Positions 1 to 5,293 of a stretch of 5,293 nt of DNA are shown piece by piece. The position numbers were made by a program, and so were the translations under genes. Source of the DNA: Deltaproteobacteria bacterium. GTDB lineage: Bacteria; Desulfobacterota; DSM-4660; Desulfatiglandales; Desulfatiglandaceae. Under the pieces are notes generated by a model. That model did no database searches, was not told the origin of the DNA, and was given only the letters and a program-made list of their open reading frames with translations. Position 1 is the first letter of the stretch. Each line of letters begins with the position of its first letter. The stretch is taken from the NCBI GenBank assembly GCA_018644785.1, contig JABGPV010000329.1, positions 1 to 5,293 of the forward strand, in the 5' to 3' direction.

Positions 1-181
1 CCTCGGCAATCATCTGTAAATCTGAATCGGTGTAGTAGTGGGCGACCAATACGGCATCTTGCTCTTTTATAAGCCGTTTAATCCGATCAATGACTTCTTC
101 ACGCTCTTCTGCCGAATATTGCGGTGAAAGTGCAGTTACCTCCGCTGTGATCGGGATGTTTTCTAAAATAACACTATTCAT
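1..181 (-). CDS. nadA: Quinolinate synthase NadA, N-terminal part (runs off the left edge)
   Basis: NadA is a cytoplasmic 4Fe-4S enzyme that condenses iminoaspartate (made by NadB) with dihydroxyacetone phosphate to give quinolinate for NAD synthesis. Only the first 60 residues are present. They show an N-terminal extension, then a basic helix ([17 protein letters not shown], about residues 25-41) and the strand-plus-motif [17 protein letters not shown] at residues 44-60. That motif matches the start of the first NadA domain in the long proteobacterial form, where HYYTD belongs to the substrate pocket. The cysteine ligands lie beyond the window. The start is well supported: a strong AAGGAGG (188-194) sits six bases before the ATG. 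Base composition is lower in GC than aroK/aroC at the other end. It may be co-transcribed with the broken small membrane gene upstream. The identification rests on recognising the motif in a short fragment. Confidence 0.85.
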   Translation of the reverse strand, partial: MNSVILENIPITAEVTALSPQYSAEEREEVIDRIKRLIKEQDAVLVAHYYTDSDLQMIAE

Positions 182-265
182 GCCAAACCTCCTTGTTTGC
201 TGAAATCTCCCATTGCTTTCACTTCCCGGTGGTCGAGGCTAGTGGCTTGTGAAATTAAACCTTGT

Positions 266-523
266 TTACCCTGTCCATCGGACAACAAACGCCCGCGAAG
301 TCAAGGCAACAGATAGACCATAAATAGTATGCACAAGCAAACTGGGATAAATGGTCTCAAAGCCTAATTGCCAAGGCGTAGGGTCGCCAAAGAACCAAAG
401 CAGTGCAAAGGAGTTCATGATCACGTAAAAGACGATACCATCATACGCAAACCCATTTTTTTAAAAAACAACCCAAATGGCATCATTACAAAAGCGTTTG
501 ATATCCCCTTCAATCAGTTCCAT
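266..523 (-). pseudogene. Small two-helix membrane protein gene with an internal stop codon
   Basis: I do not recognise the family. Reading from the ATG at 523-521 to a TAA at 268-266 gives 85 codons in one frame, broken only at codon 21 by TAA (463-461) within a T6A7 run. The sequence before the stop starts MELIEGDIKRF. After it come two hydrophobic stretches, roughly codons 29-46 (GIVFYVIMNSFALLWFFG) and 55-76 (around FETIYPSLLVHTIYGLSVAL), separated by a short DPTPWQ turn. That pattern suggests a small inner-membrane protein. A purine-rich GAGAGG-type ribosome binding site precedes the ATG and a good promoter lies about 50 bases further upstream, so the locus once had normal expression signals. 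One base change (TAA to AAA) would restore the whole frame. It could be a recent nonsense pseudogene, a site of sequencing error, or two separate short peptides; the first is favoured. Confidence 0.5.
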
Positions 524-574
524 TATGTACCGCCTCTCTTGGTTTGAAAAAACAAATTGACTTATGAGTCCGGC

Positions 575-603
575 ATTATGTAGCATGAAAACCAAATAGT
601 CAA
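575..603 (-). promoter_or_regulatory. Sigma-70-type promoter facing the broken membrane gene and nadA
   Basis: On the minus strand TTGACT (603-598) is followed after exactly 17 bases by CATAAT (580-575), five of six matches to consensus in each box. Transcription would begin near 568, about 45 bases before the ATG at 523, and could continue to nadA because no terminator is visible between them. This is a sequence match only. Confidence 0.5.
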
Positions 604-991
604 AATATCAATAATAATAATGAGTTGTGATAAAAACTATCGCTTTTTTGTGCGCTGCGCATTTTTCCACGATCGTATTGAAGAAAGTGGTTTCGGCGTG
701 TTAATTTTTGCCGTGAAAAAGGGGATAGGATGGCCGACGGTATCAATGATTGATTCGTCAGTCTTCACATATTTTGTGCGGCATTGATCCGAAAGATGAT
801 GCACGTAAGTCTCACATTAGGGCACTGGCAGATACAAAAGAAAGCCTGACCACGTTGTTTTATTTCTCAAGTCCCAAACCGTCCACCGTAAAGAGATTTC
901 TAAGAGCCGATTTTTCTTGACATAAGGCATCTTCTGTCATTCCATCCGTGCAGGGTGTACACCAACCATTCAATCCCCTGAGCCAGAGTTC
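604..991. other. Gene-poor stretch between divergent units
   Basis: I see no supported gene here. A plus-strand frame of 56 codons (750-920) begins with TTG, has no ribosome binding site and resembles nothing I know. A short perfect palindrome, TGCGCTGCGCA (651-661), follows a T-rich run and could be a small protein-binding site. TTGACA at 917-922 matches a -35 box for the transporter gene, but no convincing -10 box follows at 16-18 bases (TTCCAT at best), so the transporter promoter is not placed. The stretch is AT-rich near the divergent promoter. Confidence 0.4.
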
Positions 992-1063
992 TTGAAATGT
1001 TATCGTTTTGTCTCATGGGAGCTGTTTTCACTTTGGTCGCGAAATTCAATGGAAGATCTATCT

Positions 1064-2386
1064 ATGGTTGCGGAAAACTGTAATGCAAGCACAGAATCCA
1101 CGGGCATCAGGCCTTGGCTCATATGGGGTTCAGCATCCCTGTTTTTCCTGTATGAATATCTTCAACGGGTAGCACCAAGTGTTATGGTAGATGATTTGAT
1201 GCGTGCCTTTGCCATTGAAGGGGCTGAGGTTGGCGAACTTGGCGCATTTTATTACTACGCCTACGCCATCCTGCAAATTCCCGTTGGGGTTCTCGCCGAT
1301 CGCTACGGCCCTCGACGTCCGTTGGTACTGGCAGCCCTGCTGTGTGTGGTAGGGAGCGTCCTTTTTGCCATGGCCCACGGTTTTACCTCTGCGGCGTTGG
1401 GGCGACTCCTCATCGGAACGGGATCGGGCTTTGCCTTTGTTTGCTGCCTGAGATTGGCCGCAAACTGGTTTCCTGAAAGGCATTTCGGTCTTCTGGTGGG
1501 CCTCACCAACATGCTGGGGATGGTGGGGGCCGTCAGTGGAGAAGCCCCCCTGGCTGCCGTCGTCGGTCAATTCCATTGGCGCGAGACGTTTTTCTTACTG
1601 GCAACCCTGGCCCTTGTGCTGGCCGTTCTCATCTTTGTGGTGGTACGTGATCACCCAAAAGCGCCGGTCATGGAAGATGAGTTTCAGGAAGGGAGCTGGA
1701 CAAGGCTCTTTGCAGATCTCAGGGTGGTGATGGGCAACGGGCAGACTTGGCTAAATGGCGTTTATGCGGGTTGTATCAATGCGCCCCTGGCTGCATTCGG
1801 GGCCCTTTGGGGGGTATCTTTCATGGGACAGATCTACGGCCTGAGCAAGGAGGCAGCAGCCGCATCCATCTCCCTCCTTTTCGTGGGGTGTCTTTTGGGC
1901 AGCGCCTTCTACGGGTGGATATCAGACAGGTTGCAGCGACGGAGGACGCCCATGATTACCAGCGGTGTTTTGTCCCTGCTCCTCATGGTTCCCCTGCTTT
2001 ACCTTTCGGGCCTGCCACTCTGGTTAGCCAATCTCCTGCTGTTTTTTCTTGGTTTCATGGGACAGGGTCCGGTACTCGCCTATGCTGCCAGTCGTGAATG
2101 GAATCCATCGGCAGCAGCGGGAATATCCTCCGGAATGATTAACACGATGCTCATCGGCATCGGCGCCATAAGCCAGCCTCTGGTGGGATGGCTGTTGGAC
2201 CTGCACTGGGACGGCAGAATGAAAGGAAATGCCCCTGAGTATACGGATTGGGATTTCCACTTTGCCATGACGTCCATCATCGTTCTTGTCATCGTTGGTA
2301 TCCTGGCCGGTTTCCTAGTCCGTGAAACCCACTGTCGTCAACAAGAAGGTCCTTCGGTGGGAAGAGGGCCCATCGTGAAAAGGTAA
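1064..2386 (+). CDS. MFS transporter (12-helix type, substrate unknown)
   Basis: A 440-residue inner-membrane secondary transporter of the major facilitator superfamily, normal in length. The first helix region contains LFFLYEYLQRVAPSVMVDDL (residues 26-45). The loop between helices 2 and 3 carries the family signature GVLADRYGPRR (75-85), and the second half has the related GWISDRLQRRR. Hydrophobic segments recur throughout, with a charged central loop (about residues 195-225, DHPKAPVMEDEFQEG) dividing two six-helix halves and a polar C-terminal tail. The pattern FYYYAYAILQIPVG plus LAANWFPERHFGLLVGLTNMLG is shared with a group of proteobacterial MFS proteins annotated only as general permeases, so no substrate is assigned. 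The frame is open back to a TTG at 992, but ATG 1064 is preferred because GGAAG (1051-1055) lies eight bases before it; ATG 1049 has no such site. No terminator follows. Confidence 0.85.
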   Translation: MVAENCNASTESTGIRPWLIWGSASLFFLYEYLQRVAPSVMVDDLMRAFAIEGAEVGELGAFYYYAYAILQIPVGVLADRYGPRRPLVLAALLCVVGSVLFAMAHGFTSAALGRLLIGTGSGFAFVCCLRLAANWFPERHFGLLVGLTNMLGMVGAVSGEAPLAAVVGQFHWRETFFLLATLALVLAVLIFVVVRDHPKAPVMEDEFQEGSWTRLFADLRVVMGNGQTWLNGVYAGCINAPLAAFGALWGVSFMGQIYGLSKEAAAASISLLFVGCLLGSAFYGWISDRLQRRRTPMITSGVLSLLLMVPLLYLSGLPLWLANLLLFFLGFMGQGPVLAYAASREWNPSAAAGISSGMINTMLIGIGAISQPLVGWLLDLHWDGRMKGNAPEYTDWDFHFAMTSIIVLVIVGILAGFLVRETHCRQQEGPSVGRGPIVKR

Positions 2387-2595
2387 GAGGGAAGCGCTGG
2401 TAGAATAATAAGTTGATAAGGCTTGGCATCTCACCCATCGGTGTCATAAACGAGGATTTTTTCGCAATATCTCGAAAGACCGTCGTTGTAGGTATGGGTT
2501 TCAGATAATTTGACAATTTCAGTGGTATTGAGGTACTATTTAGAGGCACATATTGACCCCAGTCCATTTTCCAGAAAAATCCTCTTTTTTCCCTC
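2387..2595. other. Intergenic stretch, possible junction or decayed insertion-sequence end
   Basis: No gene is supported here. A minus-strand open frame crosses the stretch but has no family resemblance. The plus-strand string TTGACCCCAGTCCATTTTCC (2553-2572) resembles the TGACCCC...TTTTCCAG type of repeat seen at the ends of some insertion sequences. There is no matching copy elsewhere in the window, no transposase and no visible target duplication, so this is a weak hint. The stretch directly abuts the NTF2-like gene, which has lost a normal start. Confidence 0.2.
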
Positions 2596-3036
2596 TTGTG
2601 GGACTCCAAATTGCGCACCGATGCTAGCAGTTTTAGTCCGCGCGAAAAAGAATTAAAACAATGGAATCTCGCTTGGGACAATCATGATCTTGAAGGGGTT
2701 ATGGCCCTCTTTCACGAAGATGTAGTTTTTGATAATTGGACGGGTGGAAAAGTTAGGGGGAAAGAGGCTCTCCGGAAAGCATGGAAACCATGGTTTGTTA
2801 ACCACGGGAATTTTCGGTTTGTTGAGGAAGAAACCTTCATCGATGAAAAAGAGCAAAAAGTTCTTTACCGCTGGTTACTTAAATGGCCTTCGTTTGAAAG
2901 CGGGTGCGAAGGAAAACCTGAAAAACGAAGGGGCGTCGATATAATTCATTTTGAAGACGGTAAGATAATAAACAAATTAACTTATTCAAAAACCACTATT
3001 GAAATCGATGGAAAAAGGCAGTCACTTCATTTTTGA
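2596..3036 (+). CDS. NTF2/SnoaL-like domain protein
   Basis: A protein of about 146 residues with the small alpha+beta cone fold of the NTF2/SnoaL superfamily. The helical opening and first strand (WNLAWDNHDLEGVMALFHED, residues 23-42, then VVFDNW) and the following GGKVRGKEALRKAWKPWF are typical of this fold. So are the C-terminal strands RGVDIIHFEDGKIINKLTY. Members bind or isomerise small hydrophobic ligands, or have no known activity; no catalytic role can be assigned. The start is odd: no ATG occurs in frame before the domain, an in-frame TGA lies at 2554-2556, and the best options are TTG at 2596 or 2611, neither with a ribosome binding site. The true N-terminus may have been lost at a junction upstream. 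The gene converges on the metallo-hydrolase gene with a gap of 32 bases and no visible terminator. The domain call is firm; expression and start are uncertain. Confidence 0.65.
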   Translation: MWDSKLRTDASSFSPREKELKQWNLAWDNHDLEGVMALFHEDVVFDNWTGGKVRGKEALRKAWKPWFVNHGNFRFVEEETFIDEKEQKVLYRWLLKWPSFESGCEGKPEKRRGVDIIHFEDGKIINKLTYSKTTIEIDGKRQSLHF

Positions 3037-3068
3037 AATGTAAGATACATAAAGGGACCGAAAACGCA

Positions 3069-3809
3069 TCACTCAAGAGACGGGATCAGGGTTTCAAATT
3101 GGCGAGTGCCGGAGGTTTCATACTGATGGCTCCCCGTCTCCGTCAGATCTCCACAATCCATTAACAGTTCGCAATGGCTGAGGATTTCATTAATCGCCAT
3201 GTGTTTTCCCGGCCCCTTCAGAAGAGATGGTTCAAAGTGCTGCTGAACGATCTCTTCGGCCGTACCATATCCTTTTGAGACAATATCAACGATGTCGGCA
3301 CATCTCTGCACATGATGTTCAATAAGTTCATCGACCCGCTGCGTCAAATCGACGACATTCCACTGTCCGTCATAGTAAAAACGGTGCGCTGGAAGCACCC
3401 GCATATCCGGATGCGCCGTACCCAGGCGTCTGAGCTGCTTTAAAGACTGTAGATAGCAATGAAGACCTAAAATCTCTTTTGGTTCCGGGAAGATATGCCC
3501 GACGACTCCGGCGATTTCGCCATACATCTCAAGCCGGGTCGGCCAGGGCGTAATCTGCGGCAGCAGGATATCACCCACAATGACCGCCTCTTCGCCCAGT
3601 ATGACGGCAAGACAGTCCGGGCTGTGACCCGGCAGATGGAAGGTGGCAATGTCGGTACACAGCTTGTTGACGCCACTGCCGATAGCCTCCACCTCAATGT
3701 GTTGCAGCATGCGATGGTATCCGAGACAGTTGACGGTGAAAAATGACTCCGGCATAAAGCAATGCCAGCACTTTGCCGGAAAATGCCGCTTGTAGCCAGC
3801 CGGAGCCAT
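3069..3809 (-). CDS. Metallo-beta-lactamase-fold hydrolase lacking its N-terminal metal site (probable pseudogene)
   Basis: The 246-residue frame holds the second half of an MBL-fold enzyme. FHLPGHSPD (residues 57-65) supplies the third-motif His62, VGDILLP (78-84) supplies the bridging Asp80, and VLPAHRFYYDG (138-148) supplies the last His142. The tail from about residue 150 onward (DELIEHHVQRC...FEPSLLKGPGKHMAINEILSHCELL...GTRQFETLI) resembles the small C-terminal winged-helix domain found in many MBL hydrolases. The family hallmark HxHxDH, which should precede residue 1, is missing. The frame opens at a TGA (3830-3828) with only seven codons before the first ATG, and that ATG has no ribosome binding site. 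Full-length relatives are usually around 300 residues or more. A decayed N-terminus appears to sit upstream in another frame. Without motif 1 the protein is unlikely to bind two metal ions, so activity is doubtful. The fold is confidently assigned; substrate is unknown. Confidence 0.7.
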   Translation of the reverse strand: MAPAGYKRHFPAKCWHCFMPESFFTVNCLGYHRMLQHIEVEAIGSGVNKLCTDIATFHLPGHSPDCLAVILGEEAVIVGDILLPQITPWPTRLEMYGEIAGVVGHIFPEPKEILGLHCYLQSLKQLRRLGTAHPDMRVLPAHRFYYDGQWNVVDLTQRVDELIEHHVQRCADIVDIVSKGYGTAEEIVQQHFEPSLLKGPGKHMAINEILSHCELLMDCGDLTETGSHQYETSGTRQFETLIPSLE

Positions 3810-3827
3810 GTCCGGGTACTGCGGAAT

Positions 3828-3937
3828 TCAACAACGCCAAATTCTACTCTTGAAAAAAGCACGGCTTGAATATATGCTTTTCTTTCGGGCAATTCAACAT
3901 AAGTACGCAGTGGGAGCAGAATTCTCAAAGAGGCCAT
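3828..3937 (-). pseudogene. Possible remnant of the metallo-hydrolase N-terminus in another frame
   Basis: On the minus strand, in a frame different from the hydrolase fragment, codons from ATG 3937 read MASLRILLPLRTYVELPERK and then AYIQAVLFSRVEFGVV, ending near 3830. The hydrophobic strand IQAVLFS is placed where MBL proteins have the strand that leads into HxHxDH. Aligned that way, the motif would read R-V-E-F-G-V, with every metal ligand replaced. The frame of the downstream fragment then continues with IPQYPDMAP, which fits the region after motif 1. A frameshift at about 3828-3840 would join the two. This alignment is by eye and weak. Confidence 0.3.
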
Positions 3938-3970
3938 ATCAACGATGGGAACCCGTTTGATGTTTTTTCC

Positions 3971-3999
3971 TTGACAAATTAAATTGAATGGTTTTTACT
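3971..3999 (+). promoter_or_regulatory. Promoter of the aro leader and aroK-aroC
   Basis: A perfect -35 box TTGACA (3971-3976) is followed by a 17-base spacer and TTTACT (3994-3999), four of six matches to the -10 consensus. Transcription would start around 4006, giving a terminated leader RNA of about 165 bases and an aroK 5' untranslated region of about 190 bases. The position, just upstream of a leader peptide and terminator, supports the match. Confidence 0.55.
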
Positions 4000-4041
4000 G
4001 CTCCCCATTCTTCAAAGTTAACAAAAGGAAACAGCGGAACA

Positions 4042-4107
4042 ATGTTTTTAAACCGGTCATGGCAGGGCTTTTATTTTTATTATCGTGGAGGTCCGTCCAT
4101 GCGCTGA
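4042..4107 (+). CDS. Aromatic-amino-acid leader peptide of the aroK attenuator
   Basis: A 21-codon open frame from ATG 4042 to TGA 4105-4107 that begins MFLNRSWQGFYFYY. Seven of its 21 residues are aromatic: Phe2, Trp7, Phe10, Tyr11, Phe12, Tyr13 and Tyr14. The run Phe-Tyr-Phe-Tyr-Tyr occupies 4069-4083. A purine-rich AAAGGAA (4024-4030) lies somewhat far (about 12 bases) before the ATG, with a second GGA at 4036-4038. The peptide itself probably has no function; its translation would sense charged tRNA-Phe and tRNA-Tyr, as in the trp and phe leader peptides of enteric bacteria. The Trp codon is about 20 bases ahead of the first pairing segment, so a stall there is less likely to cover that segment. 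The density of aromatic codons, the position before a terminator and the aromatic-pathway genes downstream support one another. Confidence 0.75.
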   Translation: MFLNRSWQGFYFYYRGGPSMR

Positions 4108-4171
4108 GATGCTGTTTTTTATGAATTTTCAAAGCCGTGGATGCCTTCAAAAGCTTCCACGGTTTTTTTTT
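4084..4171 (+). promoter_or_regulatory. Ribosome-mediated transcription attenuator controlling aroK-aroC
   Basis: Four segments can pair in exclusive ways. Segment 1, CGTGGA (4084-4089), pairs with segment 2, TCCATG (4096-4101), across a six-base loop. Segment 2 in a longer form, CGTCCATG (4094-4101), pairs with segment 3, CGTGGATG (4136-4143), as eight contiguous pairs including two G-U pairs. Segment 3, CCGTGGA (4135-4141), pairs with segment 4, TCCACGG (4156-4162), to form the terminator. Segments 1 and 3 are near copies, as are 2 and 4. Segment 1 begins directly after the last Tyr codon, so a ribosome stalled on the Phe/Tyr run would mask it and let 2:3 form, blocking termination. A ribosome reaching the stop codon (4105-4107) would cover segment 2 and allow 3:4. 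The layout matches the known trp-type mechanism; folding energies were not computed. Confidence 0.72.
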
Positions 4172-4198
4172 GGAAAATTTTCAGGGTTATTGACATGA
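4109..4198 (+). CDS. Possible second short frame linking the leader to aroK translation
   Basis: A 29-codon frame opens with ATG 4109, one base after the leader stop codon, begins MLFFMNFQSRG and ends at TGA 4196-4198, which overlaps the aroK start as ATGA. It spans the terminator, so the three Phe codons in its middle (4163-4171) simply reflect the T-tract. It has no close ribosome binding site of its own and would depend on re-initiation after the leader peptide. It may couple aroK translation to read-through transcripts, or be a chance frame. Confidence 0.25.
   Translation: MLFFMNFQSRGCLQKLPRFFFGKFSGLLT
4134..4171 (+). terminator. Intrinsic terminator in the aroK leader
   Basis: Stem CCGTGGA (4135-4141) with TCCACGG (4156-4162), one T-T mismatch, two further G-C pairs (GC 4143-4144 with GC 4153-4154) and an eight-base loop, followed by nine T residues (4163-4171). 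It ends 24 bases before the aroK ATG. No plus-strand gene ends just upstream, so its natural role is premature termination of the leader transcript. Read on the minus strand it lacks a strong U-tract, so it points toward aroK only. Confidence 0.8.
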
Positions 4199-4767
4199 AT
4201 ATTATTTTAATCGGGTATCGGTGCAGTGGAAAAAGTGTGGTGGGGAAAACCCTGGCGGAAAATCTTGCTCTGGAGCTGGCGGATACGGATCAGGTTCTGG
4301 AGGGGCGGATCGGATCCTCCATCCCCGATTACGTGGCTGAAAATGGATGGGAGGCCTTTCGATTGGTGGAAAAGATGATCGTTCGATCCATTTCCAATCA
4401 GGACCGGCGGGTCATCGCAACCGGTGGCGGGGTCGTTTTGGACTGGGAAAATGTCCGCAATCTCAGGCATTCGGGCTGGGTGGTCTGGCTTCAGGCAGAC
4501 GTCACAACCCTTCGGAACCGGATGATGCAAGATGAACGTTCGGGCAGTGTTCGGCCGGGGCTGGTGGGGGATAATCCGTTGGTGGAGATCCAGGAAGTTC
4601 TGAGTCAAAGAACGGCCCTTTATGAGAGGGCCTGCGACTATGTTGTGAATACGGATCAAAAATCCCCTCTGGCGGTATCAAAGGAAATTATGCAATCCAT
4701 TCCCCGGGGGTTGACGCATTCACACCTTAGAGATCAATCACAGGGAACGGTTTCCATGTGGTATTAA
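4195..4767 (+). CDS. aroK: Shikimate kinase
   Basis: A 190-residue cytoplasmic kinase that phosphorylates shikimate to shikimate 3-phosphate with ATP, the fifth step of the common aromatic pathway. The N-terminus [14 protein letters not shown] contains the P-loop (GYRCSGKS, residues 7-14). DTD follows at 30-32, with Asp32 expected to contact shikimate. GWEAFRLVE (51-59) supplies the substrate-binding Arg56, and TGGGVV (76-81) is the Walker B-like glycine motif. The lid region has RPGL (120-123), and RTALYERA (139-146) matches the adenine-side Arg motif. Length is close to the usual 170-190, with a short polar tail. ATG 4195 is chosen because AGGG (4183-4186) lies eight bases upstream and the family N-terminus begins there; an earlier in-frame ATG (4141) lies inside the terminator stem. 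aroC follows after 22 bases. The aroK/aroL paralogue distinction cannot be made from sequence alone. Expression is probably controlled by the upstream attenuator. Confidence 0.92.
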   Translation: MNIILIGYRCSGKSVVGKTLAENLALELADTDQVLEGRIGSSIPDYVAENGWEAFRLVEKMIVRSISNQDRRVIATGGGVVLDWENVRNLRHSGWVVWLQADVTTLRNRMMQDERSGSVRPGLVGDNPLVEIQEVLSQRTALYERACDYVVNTDQKSPLAVSKEIMQSIPRGLTHSHLRDQSQGTVSMWY

Positions 4768-4789
4768 ACCCATAACCGGAGAGTGCCCA

Positions 4790-5293
4790 ATGGCTGGAAA
4801 TTCATTCGGACAGACATTCAAGATTACCACCTTCGGCGAATCCCACGGAAAAGCCCTGGGTGCCGTTATCGACGGCTGTCCTGCCGGGATTTGTCTCGAT
4901 GAGGCGGATTTCGTAAGGGAGATGGAACGGCGCCGGCCGGGGCGATCCTCATTTGAGACGCCACGGACGGAAGAAGACCATGTGGAGATCTTATCCGGCG
5001 TTTTCGAAGGGCGTACCACCGGAACCCCGTTATCCTTGCTGGTGGGAAACCATGATGTGAAAAGCAAGCCCTACGGTGTACTGAAAGACCTGTTCAGGCC
5101 GGGACATGCGGATTACACTTACTTTAAGAAATTCGGTCATCTGGATTACCGGGGGGGCGGCCGGGCATCGGCCCGGGAAACCGCGGCCCGGGTAGCCTGC
5201 GGTGTGGTGGCCCGGAAGGTGCTGGGGCCGCTCCATATCAACATCCTTGGCCATACCCTGGAATTGGGGGGGATTCGGGCCAGCCGGATGGAC
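4790..5293 (+). CDS. aroC: Chorismate synthase, N-terminal part (runs off the right edge)
   Basis: AroC removes phosphate from 5-enolpyruvylshikimate 3-phosphate in an anti-1,4-elimination needing reduced FMN, giving chorismate, the branch point for Phe, Tyr, Trp, folate and quinones. The first 168 residues are present, about half of a typical 350-400 residue protein. They contain FGESHG (15-20) with catalytic His19, the RRRPGRS motif (47-53), TGTP (77-80), [10 protein letters not shown] (102-111) with the second active-site His106, and [11 protein letters not shown] (121-131), which binds FMN and substrate phosphate. All N-terminal signature motifs look intact. The start ATG is supported by GGAGAG (4778-4783) six bases upstream. 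It lies 22 bases after aroK on the same strand with no terminator between, so both genes should share the attenuated transcript. EPSP synthase (aroA) is not in the window. Confidence 0.95.
   Translation, partial: MAGNSFGQTFKITTFGESHGKALGAVIDGCPAGICLDEADFVREMERRRPGRSSFETPRTEEDHVEILSGVFEGRTTGTPLSLLVGNHDVKSKPYGVLKDLFRPGHADYTYFKKFGHLDYRGGGRASARETAARVACGVVARKVLGPLHINILGHTLELGGIRASRMD

Noticed and set aside
178..300. Minus-strand 40-codon frame whose TGA overlaps the nadA start, ending in DFSKQGGLA.
   Set aside because: It has no start codon near its beginning, overlaps the end of the broken membrane gene, and its final codons simply read through the nadA ribosome binding site.
750..920. Plus-strand 56-codon frame (TTG start) with CGIDPKDDARKSHIRAL.
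   Set aside because: No ribosome binding site, a rare start and no recognised similarity; length is within chance expectation.
992..1063. Longer transporter start at TTG 992 or ATG 1049.
   Set aside because: Neither has a ribosome binding site, while ATG 1064 has GGAAG at a good distance; the extra residues show no family pattern.
1130..1576. Minus-strand frame inside the transporter.
   Set aside because: Shadow of a well-supported gene; its composition follows the reverse of the transporter codons.
2289..2681. Minus-strand 130-codon frame across the gap between the transporter and the NTF2-like gene.
   Set aside because: It overlaps the ends of both plus-strand genes, has no family resemblance and no start signal.
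4099..4107. ATG CGC TGA preceded by GGAGG (4087-4091) at ideal spacing, as a separate two-codon frame.
   Set aside because: It is in frame with the leader peptide and forms its last two codons; GGAGG is more simply part of Gly-Gly codons and pairing segment 1, although internal initiation cannot be excluded.
4141..4194. Upstream extension of aroK from ATG 4141 (starts MPSKAS).
   Set aside because: It begins within the terminator stem, has no ribosome binding site, reads through the T-tract, and adds residues absent from shikimate kinases.

Overview
The window looks like a bacterial chromosome segment, probably from a Gram-negative proteobacterium or Desulfobacterota-like organism. This assignment is inferred from the aroK-aroC pair, a long-form proteobacterial-type NadA and trp-style regulation; no single sequence proves it. 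The right end is richer in GC than the left and central parts, and two decayed or shortened genes lie in the middle. The first ~4 kb therefore looks like a loosely organised accessory stretch beside a conserved biosynthetic operon.

Left part (1-991): the 5' end of nadA (quinolinate synthase) runs off the left edge on the minus strand. Upstream of it on the same strand lies a small two-helix membrane protein gene interrupted by one TAA stop in a T6A7 tract, with a good sigma-70-type promoter in front. About 390 bases without a convincing gene follow.

Middle (992-3965): a complete plus-strand MFS transporter; a plus-strand NTF2/SnoaL-like protein that lacks a conventional start codon; and a convergent minus-strand metallo-beta-lactamase-fold protein that keeps its C-terminal half and helical tail but has lost its N-terminal metal-binding motif. 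A remnant of that N-terminus seems to survive in another frame.

Right part (3966-5293): aroK (shikimate kinase) and the start of aroC (chorismate synthase), two steps of the common aromatic pathway. They are preceded by a ~190-base leader that I read as a complete ribosome-mediated attenuator. It has a promoter (TTGACA-17-TTTACT) and a 21-codon leader peptide with seven aromatic residues, including Phe-Tyr-Phe-Tyr-Tyr in a row. Four mutually exclusive pairing segments follow, and an intrinsic terminator with nine T residues ends 24 bases before the aroK start. The first pairing segment begins immediately after the last Tyr codon. Stalling for Phe/Tyr should therefore free segment 2 to pair with segment 3 and let transcription reach aroK-aroC, while smooth translation to the stop codon should cover segment 2 and allow termination. 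This is the most interesting element in the window.
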